From NCBI GenBank assembly GCA_018333605.1, contig JAGXSV010000017.1:1-38935 (forward strand): a stretch of DNA of 38,935 nucleotides. The letters are read 5' to 3'. Of the stretch, positions 23,874 to 32,486 are shown one piece after another; positions within the stretch are counted from its first letter, which is position 1, and every line of letters begins with the position of its first letter. Under the pieces are notes generated by a model that ran no database searches, was not told the DNA's origin, and saw only the letters and a program-made list of their open reading frames with translations. The stretch comes from Hydrogenophaga sp. (lineage in GTDB: Bacteria > Pseudomonadota > Gammaproteobacteria > Burkholderiales > Burkholderiaceae_C). Made by a program: the position numbers and the translations under genes.

Positions 23874-24027
23874 CCTTCCTGCTGCATCCGCAATCCGTAC
23901 AGCAGCCCCGAGCGCCGACCGCCCTTTTTCGCACAAGGGAACCCAACAGCCGCCCCCAGTCTTTCCTGGCTTGCGGCTTTTGTTGTCTCTTGGGCATGCC
24001 GCTTTACAAACTCTGGAGCTTCTTCCC

Positions 24028-25899
24028 ATGAACTCACCCGTGATGCAGGGCCTCAACCTGAACGCCCCCGCCTATGTGAAAAACGCCCGTCTGCTGGCCT
24101 GGGTGGCCGACATGGTGGCCCTGTGCAAGCCCGCCAGCGTGGTCTGGTGCGACGGCAGCGATGCCGAATACGACCGCTTGTGCCAGCAACTGGTGGACGC
24201 CGGCACCTTCAAGCGGCTCGACCCGGCCAAGCGCCCCAACAGCTTCCTGGCCTGGTCGGACCCGTCTGACGTGGCCCGCGTGGAAGACCGCACCTACATC
24301 TGCGCCGAAAAGAAGGAAGACGCCGGCCCCACCAACAACTGGATGGCCCCGGCCGAGATGCGCAAAACCCTGCAGCCGCTGTTTGACGGCTGCATGGCGG
24401 GCCGCACCATGTACGTGGTGCCGTTCAGCATGGGCCCGCTGGGCTCGCACATCGCCCACATTGGCGTCGAACTGACCGACAGCGCCTATGTGGCGGTGAA
24501 CCAGAAACTGATGACCCGCATGGGCAAGGCCGTGTACGACGTGCTGGGTACCGACGGCGAGTTTGTGCCTTGCATGCACACCGTGGGCGCACCGCTGGCC
24601 GCGGGCGAGCAGGACAGCACCAGCTGGCCTTGCAACCCGACCACCAAGTACATCGTGCATTTCCCCGAAACGCGCGAGATCTGGAGCTACGGCTCGGGTT
24701 ACGGCGGCAACGCCCTGCTGGGCAAAAAATGCCTGGCGCTGCGCATCGCGTCCACCATGGGCCGCGACCAAGGCTGGCTGGCCGAGCACATGCTGATCCT
24801 GGGTGTGACCAACCCCCAGGGCAAGAAATACCACGTGGCTGCCGCCTTCCCCAGCGCCTGCGGCAAAACCAACTTTTCGATGCTGGTGCCCCCGGCCGGT
24901 TTCGAGGGCTGGAGCGTGACCACCATCGGCGACGACATCGCCTGGATCAAGCCCCACGCCGACGGCAAGCTCTACGCCATCAACCCCGAAGCCGGCTACT
25001 TTGGTGTGGCACCGGGCACCAACACGCTGACCAACCCCAACTGCATGGCCAGCCTGCACGAAAACGTGATTTTCACCAACGTGGCGCTGACCGACGACGG
25101 CGACGTGTGGTGGGAAGGCATGGAAAAGGACCAGGGCAAGTTCCCGGCCCACCTGATCGACTGGCAAGGCAAGGACTGGACGCCCGAGATCGCCAAAGCC
25201 ACCGGCGCCAAGGCCGCCCACCCCAACGCCCGCTTCACCGTGGCCGCCACCAACAACCCGGCGCTCGACCCGCAGTGGGACGACCCCGCTGGCGTGGCCA
25301 TCGACGCCTTCATCTTCGGGGGCCGCCGCTCCACCACCGTGCCGCTGGTGACCGAAGCCCGCACCTGGATGGAAGGCGTCTACATGGCCGCCACCATGGG
25401 TTCGGAAACCACCGCGGCCGCCTTTGGTGCACAGGGCGTGGTGCGCCGCGACCCGTTCGCCATGCTGCCGTTCTGCGGCTACAACATGAGCGACTACTTC
25501 CAGCACTGGCTGGACATGGAGCACAAGCTGGAGAGCATGGGTCACACGCTGCCGAGCATCTTCTGTGTGAACTGGTTCCGCAAGGATGAAGCGGGCAAAT
25601 TCGTCTGGCCCGGCTACGGCGAAAACATGCGCGTGCTGAAGTGGATGATCGACCGCATTGAAGGCCAGGCCACCGGCACCGACACCATGTTTGGCGTGGC
25701 CCCGACCTACGGCGAACTGAACTGGACCGGCATGGACTTCACGCCCGAGCAGTTCAACACCGTGACCAGCATCGACAAGGCCGCCTGGGTGGAAGAGCTC
25801 AAGCTGCACGAAGCCCACTTTGAGCAGCTGGCCTACCACCTGCCCCAAGCCTTGGTGGACACCAAGGCCGCGTTCGAAAAGCGCCTCGCTGCGCTGTAA
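24028..25899 (+). CDS. pckG: Phosphoenolpyruvate carboxykinase (GTP)
   Basis: A 623-residue cytosolic enzyme making PEP from oxaloacetate and GTP at the entry to gluconeogenesis. It is the GTP family: [12 protein letters not shown] and [16 protein letters not shown] (oxaloacetate/Mn2+ region), the P-loop [13 protein letters not shown] with the reactive Cys278, the kinase-2 metal-binding segment [10 protein letters not shown], and [14 protein letters not shown]. Length equals the usual about 620 residues. The ATG at 24028 has GGAG about ten bases upstream. It is flanked by a long leader and a strong downstream terminator, so it is monocistronic. Confidence 0.98.
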   Translation: MNSPVMQGLNLNAPAYVKNARLLAWVADMVALCKPASVVWCDGSDAEYDRLCQQLVDAGTFKRLDPAKRPNSFLAWSDPSDVARVEDRTYICAEKKEDAGPTNNWMAPAEMRKTLQPLFDGCMAGRTMYVVPFSMGPLGSHIAHIGVELTDSAYVAVNQKLMTRMGKAVYDVLGTDGEFVPCMHTVGAPLAAGEQDSTSWPCNPTTKYIVHFPETREIWSYGSGYGGNALLGKKCLALRIASTMGRDQGWLAEHMLILGVTNPQGKKYHVAAAFPSACGKTNFSMLVPPAGFEGWSVTTIGDDIAWIKPHADGKLYAINPEAGYFGVAPGTNTLTNPNCMASLHENVIFTNVALTDDGDVWWEGMEKDQGKFPAHLIDWQGKDWTPEIAKATGAKAAHPNARFTVAATNNPALDPQWDDPAGVAIDAFIFGGRRSTTVPLVTEARTWMEGVYMAATMGSETTAAAFGAQGVVRRDPFAMLPFCGYNMSDYFQHWLDMEHKLESMGHTLPSIFCVNWFRKDEAGKFVWPGYGENMRVLKWMIDRIEGQATGTDTMFGVAPTYGELNWTGMDFTPEQFNTVTSIDKAAWVEELKLHEAHFEQLAYHLPQALVDTKAAFEKRLAAL

Positions 25900-25978
25900 G
25901 CAGCAGAAGCCGGAAAGCGCAGCGATTCAAGGCACGACCGGCCTTGAATCACGGAGCCCCCGGGCGGTTCATTCGGGT

Positions 25979-26014
25979 AAAAAAAAGCCACCAGAGTGCA
26001 CCGGTGGCTTTTTT
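25979..26014. terminator. Strong bidirectional terminator after pckG
   Basis: An A-run of eight, stem GCCACC, ten-base loop, stem GGTGGC, T-run of six. It can also serve the convergent membrane-protein gene. Confidence 0.92.
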
Positions 26015-26053
26015 GCTGGGCGCTGCCTTGTGGGCAAGCGCTCCTGTGCGGCT

Positions 26054-26608
26054 TCAGATGTAGTAGAGGTGCATGTTGCGGGTGCGGTTCTGGGCCATGC
26101 GCTCAATGAACGCGTCCCAACCGCCGGACCTCGCCGGCGTCATCGCAGTTTCAACACCCAGCGGCGCCAGCGCTTCGCTGAAATCCTGGCTACCGGTGCG
26201 TTCACGTAAGCGGGCCTGCATCAACTCGCCCATCAGGCGGGGGTCGGTGCGGGCAATTTCCCACAGACGCGCCTCAACACGCGCTTCGGCCAGCGCCCGG
26301 GACCAACCATCGAGCGAGCGCAGCGTGCCACGGGCCAGGCGACGCGCGGTGCCGGCAAACAGCGCCGAGCCGGCAAAGATGACGACCCACAGGAAGACCC
26401 AGGCGAGGAACAGATGGCCATCGGCCCAGGTGCTGATGAGCCGGTCAGCGACCACCACCAGCGCGGCCACCACGGCGGCGAGCAGCATGGCCGCGAGGCC
26501 ACGGGCACCGTCAAACCGGGGACGGGCACGGTAAACCCCGGTCGTTTTGACCTGGGCGGATGGGTACAGACCCAGAGATTCGGGGGTGGTCGACAAAACG
26601 GTGCTCAT
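26054..26608 (-). CDS. Two-helix membrane protein of unknown function
   Basis: A 184-residue protein. The start at 26608 (MSTVLSTTPESL) has AAGGAG six bases upstream. Two membrane helices lie at about 38-58 and 66-86, separated by a short acidic turn. A basic, Arg/Glu-rich cytosolic C-terminal domain follows (RRLARGTLRSLDGWSRALAE, ARVEARLWEIARTDPRLMGE), probably helical. It is divergent from a LysR-type regulator gene with a palindrome in the shared gap, so that regulator may control it. No family is recognised with confidence. Confidence 0.8.
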   Translation of the reverse strand: MSTVLSTTPESLGLYPSAQVKTTGVYRARPRFDGARGLAAMLLAAVVAALVVVADRLISTWADGHLFLAWVFLWVVIFAGSALFAGTARRLARGTLRSLDGWSRALAEARVEARLWEIARTDPRLMGELMQARLRERTGSQDFSEALAPLGVETAMTPARSGGWDAFIERMAQNRTRNMHLYYI

Positions 26609-26689
26609 GACGAACTCCTTAAAAAATGGCAAATGTCTTTTGGACCCACGAATACTAGGGTAAACCCCCATGTCATGCCAATTTATTTT

Positions 26690-26703
26690 TGTAATGAATT
26701 ACA
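26690..26703. promoter_or_regulatory. Candidate LysR operator
   Basis: TGTAAT and ATTACA flank GA in the 104-base AT-rich gap between the membrane-protein gene and the LysR gene, ten bases before the LysR start. It fits the T-N11-A symmetry of LysR sites, though the position so near the start suggests autorepression. Confidence 0.5.
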
Positions 26704-26712
26704 TTCACCAAA

Positions 26713-27702
26713 ATGATAAATAAACGCAACTTCCGCACGATGGACCTCAACCTGCTGCGGGTTTTCGATGAGGTGATGACCGAACGCAACCTCACCCGGG
26801 CCGCACGCAACCTGGCCATGACGCAGCCCGCCGTGAGCAATTCGCTGAAGCGTCTGCGCGAGACACTGGGCGACGAGCTGGTGCGACGCTCGGGCTATGG
26901 CGTGGAACCCACACCCGTGGCGCTGACGCTGTGGCCCACCGTGCGCGACGCCTTGCAACAGTTGCGCGATGCGCTCGCGCCAGGCGATTTCGCACCGCCC
27001 GATGCCCAGAACGCCTTTGTGCTGGCCATGGCCGATGCCACCGCCGCCAAGATCGTTCCGGGCATGATGGACATCCTGGAAAACGAAGCACCGGGCGTGA
27101 ACCTTCGGGTGCTGCCCTTGACCACCCGCGACCCACGCGATCTGCTGGAGTCCGGCTCGGCCGACCTGGCCATTGGCCACTTCCCGGGCGTACTGGCCGA
27201 ACTGGGCGCTTTGCATCTGCAAGACAGCAGCCCCCGCTTTCTGTACCAGCGTCTGTACGACGGCGAATACGTGGTGGTGATGCGCCGGGGTCACCCCCTG
27301 GCTGGCCAGGCGCTGACGCTGGACAACTATTGTTCGGCCCGCCACCTGCTGGTGAGTTTTTCCGGACGGGCCCATGGTTTTGTGGATGAGGCCCTGGCCG
27401 GGCTGTCGCGCCAGCGCCGCGTGGTGCTGACGGTGAACCAGTTTTTCACCGCCGGGCGTGTGGTCGCCACCACCGACCTGCTGACCGTGCTGCCGCGCCA
27501 CTTTGTGGAAGCCACCGGGCGTGAACACGAACTGGCGCTGAGCGAGCTGCCACTGTCCGTGCCGCCAGTGCATGTGGACGCCCTCTGGCACCGACAGGCC
27601 TCGCACAGCAGCGCCCACCGCTGGCTGCGCCAGACGGTGGAGCGCGCTTCAGCCAGCGGTTTCCGGACCGATCAGGCGGCACTGCACCCCGCTGCACCGT
27701 GA
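26713..27702 (+). CDS. LysR-type transcriptional regulator (NodD/LinR-like group)
   Basis: A 329-residue regulator. The N-terminal winged helix-turn-helix is MDLNLLRVFDEVMTERNLTR then AARNLAMTQPAVSNSLKRLR, and the effector domain resembles PBP2 of the NodD/NahR-like group (DLAIGHFPGVL, YVVVMRRGHPLAG). The C-terminus extends beyond the usual length by about 15 residues rich in Ala and Pro. It is divergent from the two-helix membrane-protein gene. The start at 26713 is preceded by an AT-rich gap without a clear binding site; an alternative ATG (26740) begins MDLNLL. The effector is unknown. Confidence 0.93.
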   Translation: MINKRNFRTMDLNLLRVFDEVMTERNLTRAARNLAMTQPAVSNSLKRLRETLGDELVRRSGYGVEPTPVALTLWPTVRDALQQLRDALAPGDFAPPDAQNAFVLAMADATAAKIVPGMMDILENEAPGVNLRVLPLTTRDPRDLLESGSADLAIGHFPGVLAELGALHLQDSSPRFLYQRLYDGEYVVVMRRGHPLAGQALTLDNYCSARHLLVSFSGRAHGFVDEALAGLSRQRRVVLTVNQFFTAGRVVATTDLLTVLPRHFVEATGREHELALSELPLSVPPVHVDALWHRQASHSSAHRWLRQTVERASASGFRTDQAALHPAAP

Positions 27703-27773
27703 GGTTCAACCTGGCGACGGCCAGGTCATGCCTGCGCCCGGTCAACCCGCGCCATCTGGCCGACAATGTCCGC

Positions 27774-28682
27774 ATGAATATCCAGCTTCTGAGCGACCTG
27801 CACCTCGAAGCCAACCCGGAATTTGCCGCCAGCCCCGCACCGGAAGCCCAGGTGCTGGTGCTGGCCGGCGACATTGGCTCGTACCAGACCCGCCGCGATG
27901 GCAGCGTGATGGCTGAAGCCGACTGGGGTTTGCAGCGCTTTTCTCCCCTGCCCCAGTACGCCGGCTGGCCGGTGCCCGTGATCTTTGTGCCAGGCAACCA
28001 CGAGTACGACGCCCTGGATGTGGACGACGCGCATCAGCGCCTGCGTGACACCTGCGAGCGCCTGGGCATTGCCTGGCTGGAGCGCGAGACACGGGTGATG
28101 GACGGCGTGCGCTTCGTCGGCACGACACTCTGGAGCGACTACGACGCCTTGGGCGACGTGCACGCCAAACCCGCCAAGGCGCCGCGTGCGCCCCGCCAGG
28201 GCGCACACTCGGCCTTTGTCGCCCCCGCAGCCGCTTCGCTGGCCACTGACCCGCTCACCCACCGGTTGCGACAGCGCGAAAAGGCGTTCCGGGCGGCCAA
28301 CTTCTACCTCACCAAGATGGGCGGGCAGCGCCACGGCCGGCTGTTTGACGCCGAGGCCATGCGTGCACTGTCGCTGGATTGCCAGCACTGGCTGCGCCGC
28401 ACACTGGAACAGCCCTTCCACGGCTCCACCGTGGTCGTCACGCACTTCGCCCCCACCCTGCACAGCGCCGACCCGCGCTACGGCCTGAGTCCGGGCACTG
28501 CGGGTTTTTGCAACGGTCTGGACGGGTTGCTGCCACTGGCCGACCTCTGGCTGCACGGCCATCTGCACTGTCCCACCGACGTTCAGGTGGGCCGCTGCCG
28601 CATTGTGGCCAACCCGCTGGGCTACGCCGACAAGCAAGAACAACGGGCTTTTGTCCCGCAACGGGTCATCAGCCTGGCCTGA
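27774..28682 (+). CDS. Calcineurin-like metallophosphoesterase
   Basis: A 302-residue cytosolic phosphoesterase. The dinuclear-metal motifs are all present: Asp8-Leu-His10, Gly32-Asp33, Gly-Asn75-His76-Glu, THFAPTLHS, and GHLH near the end. Upstream in-frame codons back to 27699 lack a ribosome binding site and precede a plausible MNIQLLSDLHLE start. The protein has a long insert (about 100-215) rich in Ala, Pro and Arg. The substrate (nucleic acid, cyclic nucleotide or phosphoester) cannot be assigned. It follows the LysR gene on the same strand. Confidence 0.9.
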   Translation: MNIQLLSDLHLEANPEFAASPAPEAQVLVLAGDIGSYQTRRDGSVMAEADWGLQRFSPLPQYAGWPVPVIFVPGNHEYDALDVDDAHQRLRDTCERLGIAWLERETRVMDGVRFVGTTLWSDYDALGDVHAKPAKAPRAPRQGAHSAFVAPAAASLATDPLTHRLRQREKAFRAANFYLTKMGGQRHGRLFDAEAMRALSLDCQHWLRRTLEQPFHGSTVVVTHFAPTLHSADPRYGLSPGTAGFCNGLDGLLPLADLWLHGHLHCPTDVQVGRCRIVANPLGYADKQEQRAFVPQRVISLA

Positions 28683-28764
28683 GCACGCCATCGCCCCAAG
28701 TCAAAAAGGGCGGGGGTCTCTGCTCTTACACTTGGGTTTGATCAACCCCAGAAGGAGACTCCTC

Positions 28765-29187
28765 ATGAAGATTTTGCTCGCGGTAGACGGCAGTACCTAC
28801 ACCAAGAAAATGCTGGCGTACCTGGCGACCCACGACGAAGTGTTCAGTGCTCAGAACGAGTTCACTTTGTTTACCGTACAGACACCGCTGCCGCCCCGTG
28901 CACGCGCTGCGGTGGGCGCTGACATTGCCAATGGGTACTACGCCGACGAAGCGGAGAAGGTCACGGCTCCGGTGGTCAAGTTCCTGAAACGCCATGGCAT
29001 CGAAGCCAAAGTGGTCAGCAAGGTGGGCGGCGCCGGAGAAATGATTGCCAAAGCGGCCGAGGCGGGCAAGTTTGACCTGGTCATGATGGGCTCACACGGC
29101 CACAGCGCGCTGGGCAACCTGGTCATGGGTTCGGTGGCCACGCAGGTGATTGCGCACTGCAAGGTGCCGGTACTGCTGGTCAGGTGA
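28765..29187 (+). CDS. Universal stress protein (UspA family)
   Basis: A 140-residue single-domain Usp. MKILLAVDGSTYTKKML opens the alpha/beta fold; the ATP-binding motif G-x2-G-x9-G-S lies in GSHGHSALGNLVMGSVATQV near the C-terminus. Usp proteins are induced in starvation and stress. The start at 28765 has GAAGGAG upstream. The gene is monocistronic and followed by repeat copies at 29194 onwards. Promoter elements are not obvious upstream. Confidence 0.94.
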   Translation: MKILLAVDGSTYTKKMLAYLATHDEVFSAQNEFTLFTVQTPLPPRARAAVGADIANGYYADEAEKVTAPVVKFLKRHGIEAKVVSKVGGAGEMIAKAAEAGKFDLVMMGSHGHSALGNLVMGSVATQVIAHCKVPVLLVR

Positions 29188-29193
29188 CCCGTT

Positions 29194-29259
29194 CCCCCCG
29201 CGCCGCTACGCGTCACCCCCCAGGGGGCGATGCGAGTGGCCCGGCAAAGCCGGTTGCAC
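29194..29259 (-). repeat. Dispersed intergenic repeat, copy C1 (inverted)
   Basis: Read on the minus strand it runs GGTGCAACCGGCTTTGCC, GGGCCACTCGCATCGCC, CCCTGGGGGG, then a GCGGCGCGGGGGG tail. It is most similar to copy A. With copy C2 it forms an inverted pair after the usp gene. Confidence 0.75.
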
Positions 29260-29293
29260 CGCATCCTTGGCACCGGCATTCCACTCCGGGCAG

Positions 29294-29395
29294 GACGTTG
29301 GACAGCAGGGAAGTTGTTCCAGGGCACCGCGGAACCGGCTTCGCAGGGCCGCCTGTGCCGCCCCCTGGGGGGTGACACCGCAGGCGGCGCAGGGG
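29294..29395 (+). repeat. Dispersed intergenic repeat, copy C2
   Basis: About 102 bases in the order ACGTTGGA, AGGGAAGTTGT, GCGGAACCGGCTTCGC, GGGCCGCC, CCCCCT/GGGGGG hairpin and GGCGGCGCAGGGGG. The order matches the copy between the cyanate-transporter ATPase gene and cynS; the GCGG-GGGG motif recurs again to 29421. It separates convergent usp and TetR genes. Confidence 0.75.
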
Positions 29396-29421
29396 GCATC
29401 ACATGCTTGCGGCGCGGGGGG

Positions 29422-30069
29422 TTACCTGGCCCTCAACCCGTCAAAGCAGGTGCTCAGCACCATATCAATGATCTGCTCGGTGCTGTAGAGCCCGGTGCTT
29501 TTCAGAAAACCCAGCACCGGGTCGCAGGCGCGTGCGTACAAGGTGTAGAGCACGGCAATGGGCGGTAACGCCGGATTCAGACTGCCGTTGGCCTGGGCCG
29601 CCGTGATCCAGGCGCCGATGCGGTCGCTCACATCCATGAGTCCGTCGATGTAAGCCTTGTTGGTGGTCAGCGCGGCCCGCAGGCTGGAATTTTCACTCGG
29701 CAACGACGGCATTTCACCCGCCAACTGCACCTCCATGGTCCAGCGCGCCACCGCACGCAACTGGTCAATGGGCTGGACCTCGCCGGCCGGGCGATCCAGG
29801 CCGTCCAGAAACGCACGCGCGCGTTCCATCACGCGCACCATGGCCGCGGCAGCCAGGTCTTCCTTGCTCGGAAAGTGCTTGTACAGGCTGGCCTTGGCAA
29901 TGCCCACCTCGGCGGCCACCTCGTCCACCGTCATGGCGTCAAACCCCTTCTCGGCCAGCAGGCGGTTCACCGCCGAAACGATGGCGTCCTCGCGGGCGAT
30001 GTGCATCTGCTGCCGGAAACTGCGTTTGGGAGGGGTGTCGGGAACGGGATTGAGTGCTGCGCTGGCCAT
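29422..30069 (-). CDS. TetR-family transcriptional regulator
   Basis: A 215-residue regulator. The N-terminal helix-turn-helix is DAIVSAVNRLLAEKGFDAMT then VDEVAAEVGIAKASLYKHFP, followed by a helical ligand-binding domain (LRAVARWTMEVQLAGEMPS). The start at 30069 has AAAGG six bases upstream. It is divergent from the fasciclin-lipoprotein gene across 221 bases that include a symmetric site at 30090-30110, so it probably represses itself and perhaps the neighbour. Ligand unknown. Confidence 0.92.
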   Translation of the reverse strand: MASAALNPVPDTPPKRSFRQQMHIAREDAIVSAVNRLLAEKGFDAMTVDEVAAEVGIAKASLYKHFPSKEDLAAAAMVRVMERARAFLDGLDRPAGEVQPIDQLRAVARWTMEVQLAGEMPSLPSENSSLRAALTTNKAYIDGLMDVSDRIGAWITAAQANGSLNPALPPIAVLYTLYARACDPVLGFLKSTGLYSTEQIIDMVLSTCFDGLRAR

Positions 30070-30089
30070 GAAAAACCTTTGTGTAGGGC

Positions 30090-30110
30090 TCGAATTCTGC
30101 CTCAATTCGA
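30090..30110. promoter_or_regulatory. Candidate TetR operator
   Basis: TCGAATT and AATTCGA flank seven bases (CTGCCTC), 21 bases upstream of the TetR start. Size and symmetry fit TetR-family operators. Confidence 0.5.
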
Positions 30111-30290
30111 CGCATAGGTCGATAACCCCACTGAAAAGTCATGTTACATACTGCTTGGTTACTTTTTGCACTGATAAGAATATTATTCGTGGCGTCAGCA
30201 CGATTCGGCCGGGCAAGCACATCGCAGGTTTGCGCCAGAAACCGCTGTCCACCCCGCACCAACCGCTCCTCTTTCCAGAAGGATCCAGCC

Positions 30291-30818
30291 ATGAAAATTC
30301 AGAGACGCACCCTCCTGCTCACCGCCGCAGCCGGCGCGGCCAGCACCCTGCTTGCTGCCTGTGGCGGCGGTGATGACGACTTGGGCGACATCGTCGCGGT
30401 GGCCCAGGCCACACCCGACTTCAGCATCCTGGTGGAAGCTGTCGCGGCCGCCGGTTTGGTGAACACCCTGAAGGGCAGCGGCCCCTTCACCGTGTTCGCG
30501 CCCACCAACGCGGCATTCGCTGCCGCCTTGACCGAGCTGAGTCTGACAAAGGAACAACTGCTCGCCAGCCCTTTGCTTGGCGACATCCTGAAATACCACG
30601 TGGTCAGCGGCCGCGTGCTCAAGGCCAATGTTCCTGTAGGTGTGGATATTCCCACCGTGCTGGGTGCCACCGAAACCTTCCAGATCAACAGCGCGCTGGC
30701 GATCACCGACGAGATCGGCCGCGTGGCGAACATCACGGCCACCGACGTGCTGACCAGCAACGGCGTGATTCACGTCATCGACAAGGTCATTCTGCCGTCG
30801 GCTTTTTTGCCGGCCTGA
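30291..30818 (+). CDS. Fasciclin-domain lipoprotein with Tat-like signal
   Basis: A 175-residue protein. [11 protein letters not shown] has a twin-arginine pair (Arg5-Arg6), and a lipobox LAAC ends the signal (Cys24), predicting export through Tat and lipid anchoring. One fasciclin (FAS1) domain fills the rest: [20 protein letters not shown] (H1 region) and the H2-like [16 protein letters not shown]1 domains act in adhesion or binding. Start at 30291 has AAGGA upstream. A second fasciclin gene follows 61 bases later; the two proteins share the repeat signature but differ in anchoring. Confidence 0.92.
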   Translation: MKIQRRTLLLTAAAGAASTLLAACGGGDDDLGDIVAVAQATPDFSILVEAVAAAGLVNTLKGSGPFTVFAPTNAAFAAALTELSLTKEQLLASPLLGDILKYHVVSGRVLKANVPVGVDIPTVLGATETFQINSALAITDEIGRVANITATDVLTSNGVIHVIDKVILPSAFLPA

Positions 30819-30879
30819 TCCCGTCTTGTTTTCCTGTTTCCCCGTCCCTCTGCCATCCATCCTCAACCTGGAGTTCCCC

Positions 30880-31335
30880 ATGAAAAAGACCCTCATCGCT
30901 TCCCTGATCGCCTTTGGCGCCCTGACCTCGGCCCACGCCAAGGACATCGTCGACACCGCTGTGGCCGCCGGTTCGTTCAAGACCCTGGTGACCGCCATCC
31001 AGGCCGCCGGCCTGGTGGACACCCTGAAAGGCAAGGGCCCGTTCACCGTGTTTGCACCCACCGACGCCGCCTTTGCCAAAGTGCCCAAGGCCGATCTGGA
31101 CGCCCTGCTGAAAGACAAGGCCAAGCTCACCGCCGTGCTGACCTACCACGTGGTGCCCGGCAAGGTGATGGCTGCCGACGTGAAAGCCGGCAAGGTGAAA
31201 ACCGTGCAGGGCTCGGAACTGACCATCGGCACCATGGGCGGTGTGACGGTGGACAACGCCAAGGTCACGGCCACGGACATCACGGCCGACAACGGCGTGA
31301 TCCACGTGATCGACACGGTGGTGATGCCCAAGTAA
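30880..31335 (+). CDS. Secreted fasciclin-domain protein
   Basis: A 151-residue protein with a Sec signal peptide ([20 protein letters not shown], cleavage after AHA) and one FAS1 domain: [35 protein letters not shown] and [14 protein letters not shown]. Unlike the upstream protein it lacks a lipobox and should be free in the periplasm or outside. Start at 30880 has GGAG seven bases upstream. The pair likely arose by duplication and may act as anchored and soluble partners (inference). A strong terminator follows. Confidence 0.95.
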   Translation: MKKTLIASLIAFGALTSAHAKDIVDTAVAAGSFKTLVTAIQAAGLVDTLKGKGPFTVFAPTDAAFAKVPKADLDALLKDKAKLTAVLTYHVVPGKVMAADVKAGKVKTVQGSELTIGTMGGVTVDNAKVTATDITADNGVIHVIDTVVMPK

Positions 31336-31354
31336 TTCAGGCCCGCCTTGGGTC

Positions 31355-31382
31355 AAAAGCCCCGCTCAGGCGGGGCTTTTTT
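31355..31382. terminator. Bidirectional terminator overlapping the ArgP-like gene's stop codon
   Basis: Four A, stem GCCCCGC, loop TCAG, stem GCGGGGC and six T. The TGA of the minus-strand LysR gene (31366-31368) lies in the loop. It ends both convergent genes. Confidence 0.92.
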
Positions 31383-32289
31383 GCGTCAGGCTGTCGGCGG
31401 CGGCGCTGCGCAAAGCGGTGCTGAGCGCGTCGAGCACGTCGGAACTCAGGTTCCAGCAATGCCAGTGCAGGGCCACGCCCAGACGGTGGCGCGGCGCCAG
31501 GTTGACCAGTTCGCCACTGGCCAGCAGTTCGCGCACCCGCAGCTCGGGCACCACGCTCACGCCCCAGCCGGCCTGCACCGCGCGCACCTGCCCTTCGCTG
31601 GACGGCACAAACAGCTGCTTGAGCATGACGCGGGGCAAGCCAAACGCCTGCGAGACAAAGCCGTGCTGCAGGTTGTCTTTGCGGTTGAAGGCCACAAACG
31701 GCAGCTTGTGAAAATTGTGCGCGTTCAGGCCTTTGGGGCAATGGGTGGCCGCGTAGTCGGCCTGCGCCACCGCCACGTAGTCCATGGTGCCCAGCGGCTC
31801 CATCTTGCAGCCGCGCAGCGCCTGCCCCAACGAGGTGACACAGCCCAGCACCTGGCCTTCACGCAGCCACTCGTGGGTGAATTCCTGGTCGTCGGTGATG
31901 ATTTCAATCGGCAGCCCGCCCTGCGCCAGCGCGTTCAGCGCGGGCAGCGCCCAGGTGGCGATGCTGTCGGCGTTGATGGCCACCGAAATGCGCTCGTCTT
32001 CGCGGCCGCCACCGGTGGAACTGGGCGCGAGCTCCTTGAGGTCTTTTTCCAGATCGGCGCGCAGCAGCCGCATCATCTTGGCGTGCTTGAGCATGAGCTG
32101 CCCGGCCGAGGTGGGCTTGAGCGGGCGGCTGCGCACAATGAGCACCGTGCCCACCTGCGCTTCCAGGGCGCGCAGGCGCTGCGACACCGCCGACTGGGTG
32201 ATGGACAGGCGCTGCGCAGCGCGCTCGAAGCCGCCCTCTTCAATGATGGCGGCCAGGCATTCGAGGGCGTCGGGGTCAAAGGTGCTCAT
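31366..32289 (-). CDS. ArgP-like LysR-type regulator
   Basis: A 307-residue LysR protein. Its helix-turn-helix [20 protein letters not shown] closely resembles E. coli ArgP ([20 protein letters not shown]). The effector domain continues with [13 protein letters not shown]-like features ([25 protein letters not shown]). ArgP binds arginine or lysine and activates argO/lysE and other genes; in many betaproteobacteria it sits beside a LysE exporter. Here it is divergent from dadA, so a role in D-amino-acid catabolism or basic amino-acid balance is inferred. Start ATG 32289; stop in the shared terminator. Confidence 0.9.
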   Translation of the reverse strand: [307 protein letters not shown]

Positions 32290-32422
32290 GGGGTGGGCGG
32301 CCACTGGGTTGGGTGAACACGACCCGCATGCCAGGTAACGGCCTGCGGGACGCATGGGGCTTCGCACGGGGGTGGCACATGCATAAGCCAATCTGATGCA
32401 AGAAATTTTAAGTTAATTCCGC

Positions 32423-32451
32423 TTCACTTCAAGCCGGGTTTTTCCCATACT
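32423..32451 (+). promoter_or_regulatory. Candidate promoter of dadA
   Basis: TTCACT (32423-32428) and CATACT (32446-32451) are spaced by 17 bases, each four of six to the sigma-70 consensus, placing the transcript start about 30 bases before dadA. The AT-rich tract just upstream (AAATTTTAAGTTAATT) could bind the divergent LysR regulator. Confidence 0.5.
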
Positions 32452-32486
32452 GCGCACCTGTTTCTTCCACTTTTTCGGAGCGGGTC

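Larger units (their letters stand above)
23625..24027 (+). other. 403-base gene-free region: pckG leader and promoter
   Basis: No supported coding region. It contains a weak terminator (23662-23678), an AT-rich patch with TAAAAT (23814-23819) that may be the -10 of pckG, a small GTGTC/GACAC hairpin (23822-23838) and a second hairpin followed by six T (23852-23873). A pyrimidine-rich stretch follows up to the start codon. If the -10 is right, the pckG leader is about 200 bases, long enough for regulation. Confidence 0.5.

Noticed and set aside
24034-25848. Long minus-strand frame opposite pckG
   Set aside because: His/Val/Gly-rich shadow of an unmistakable PEPCK; no ribosome binding site or domain.
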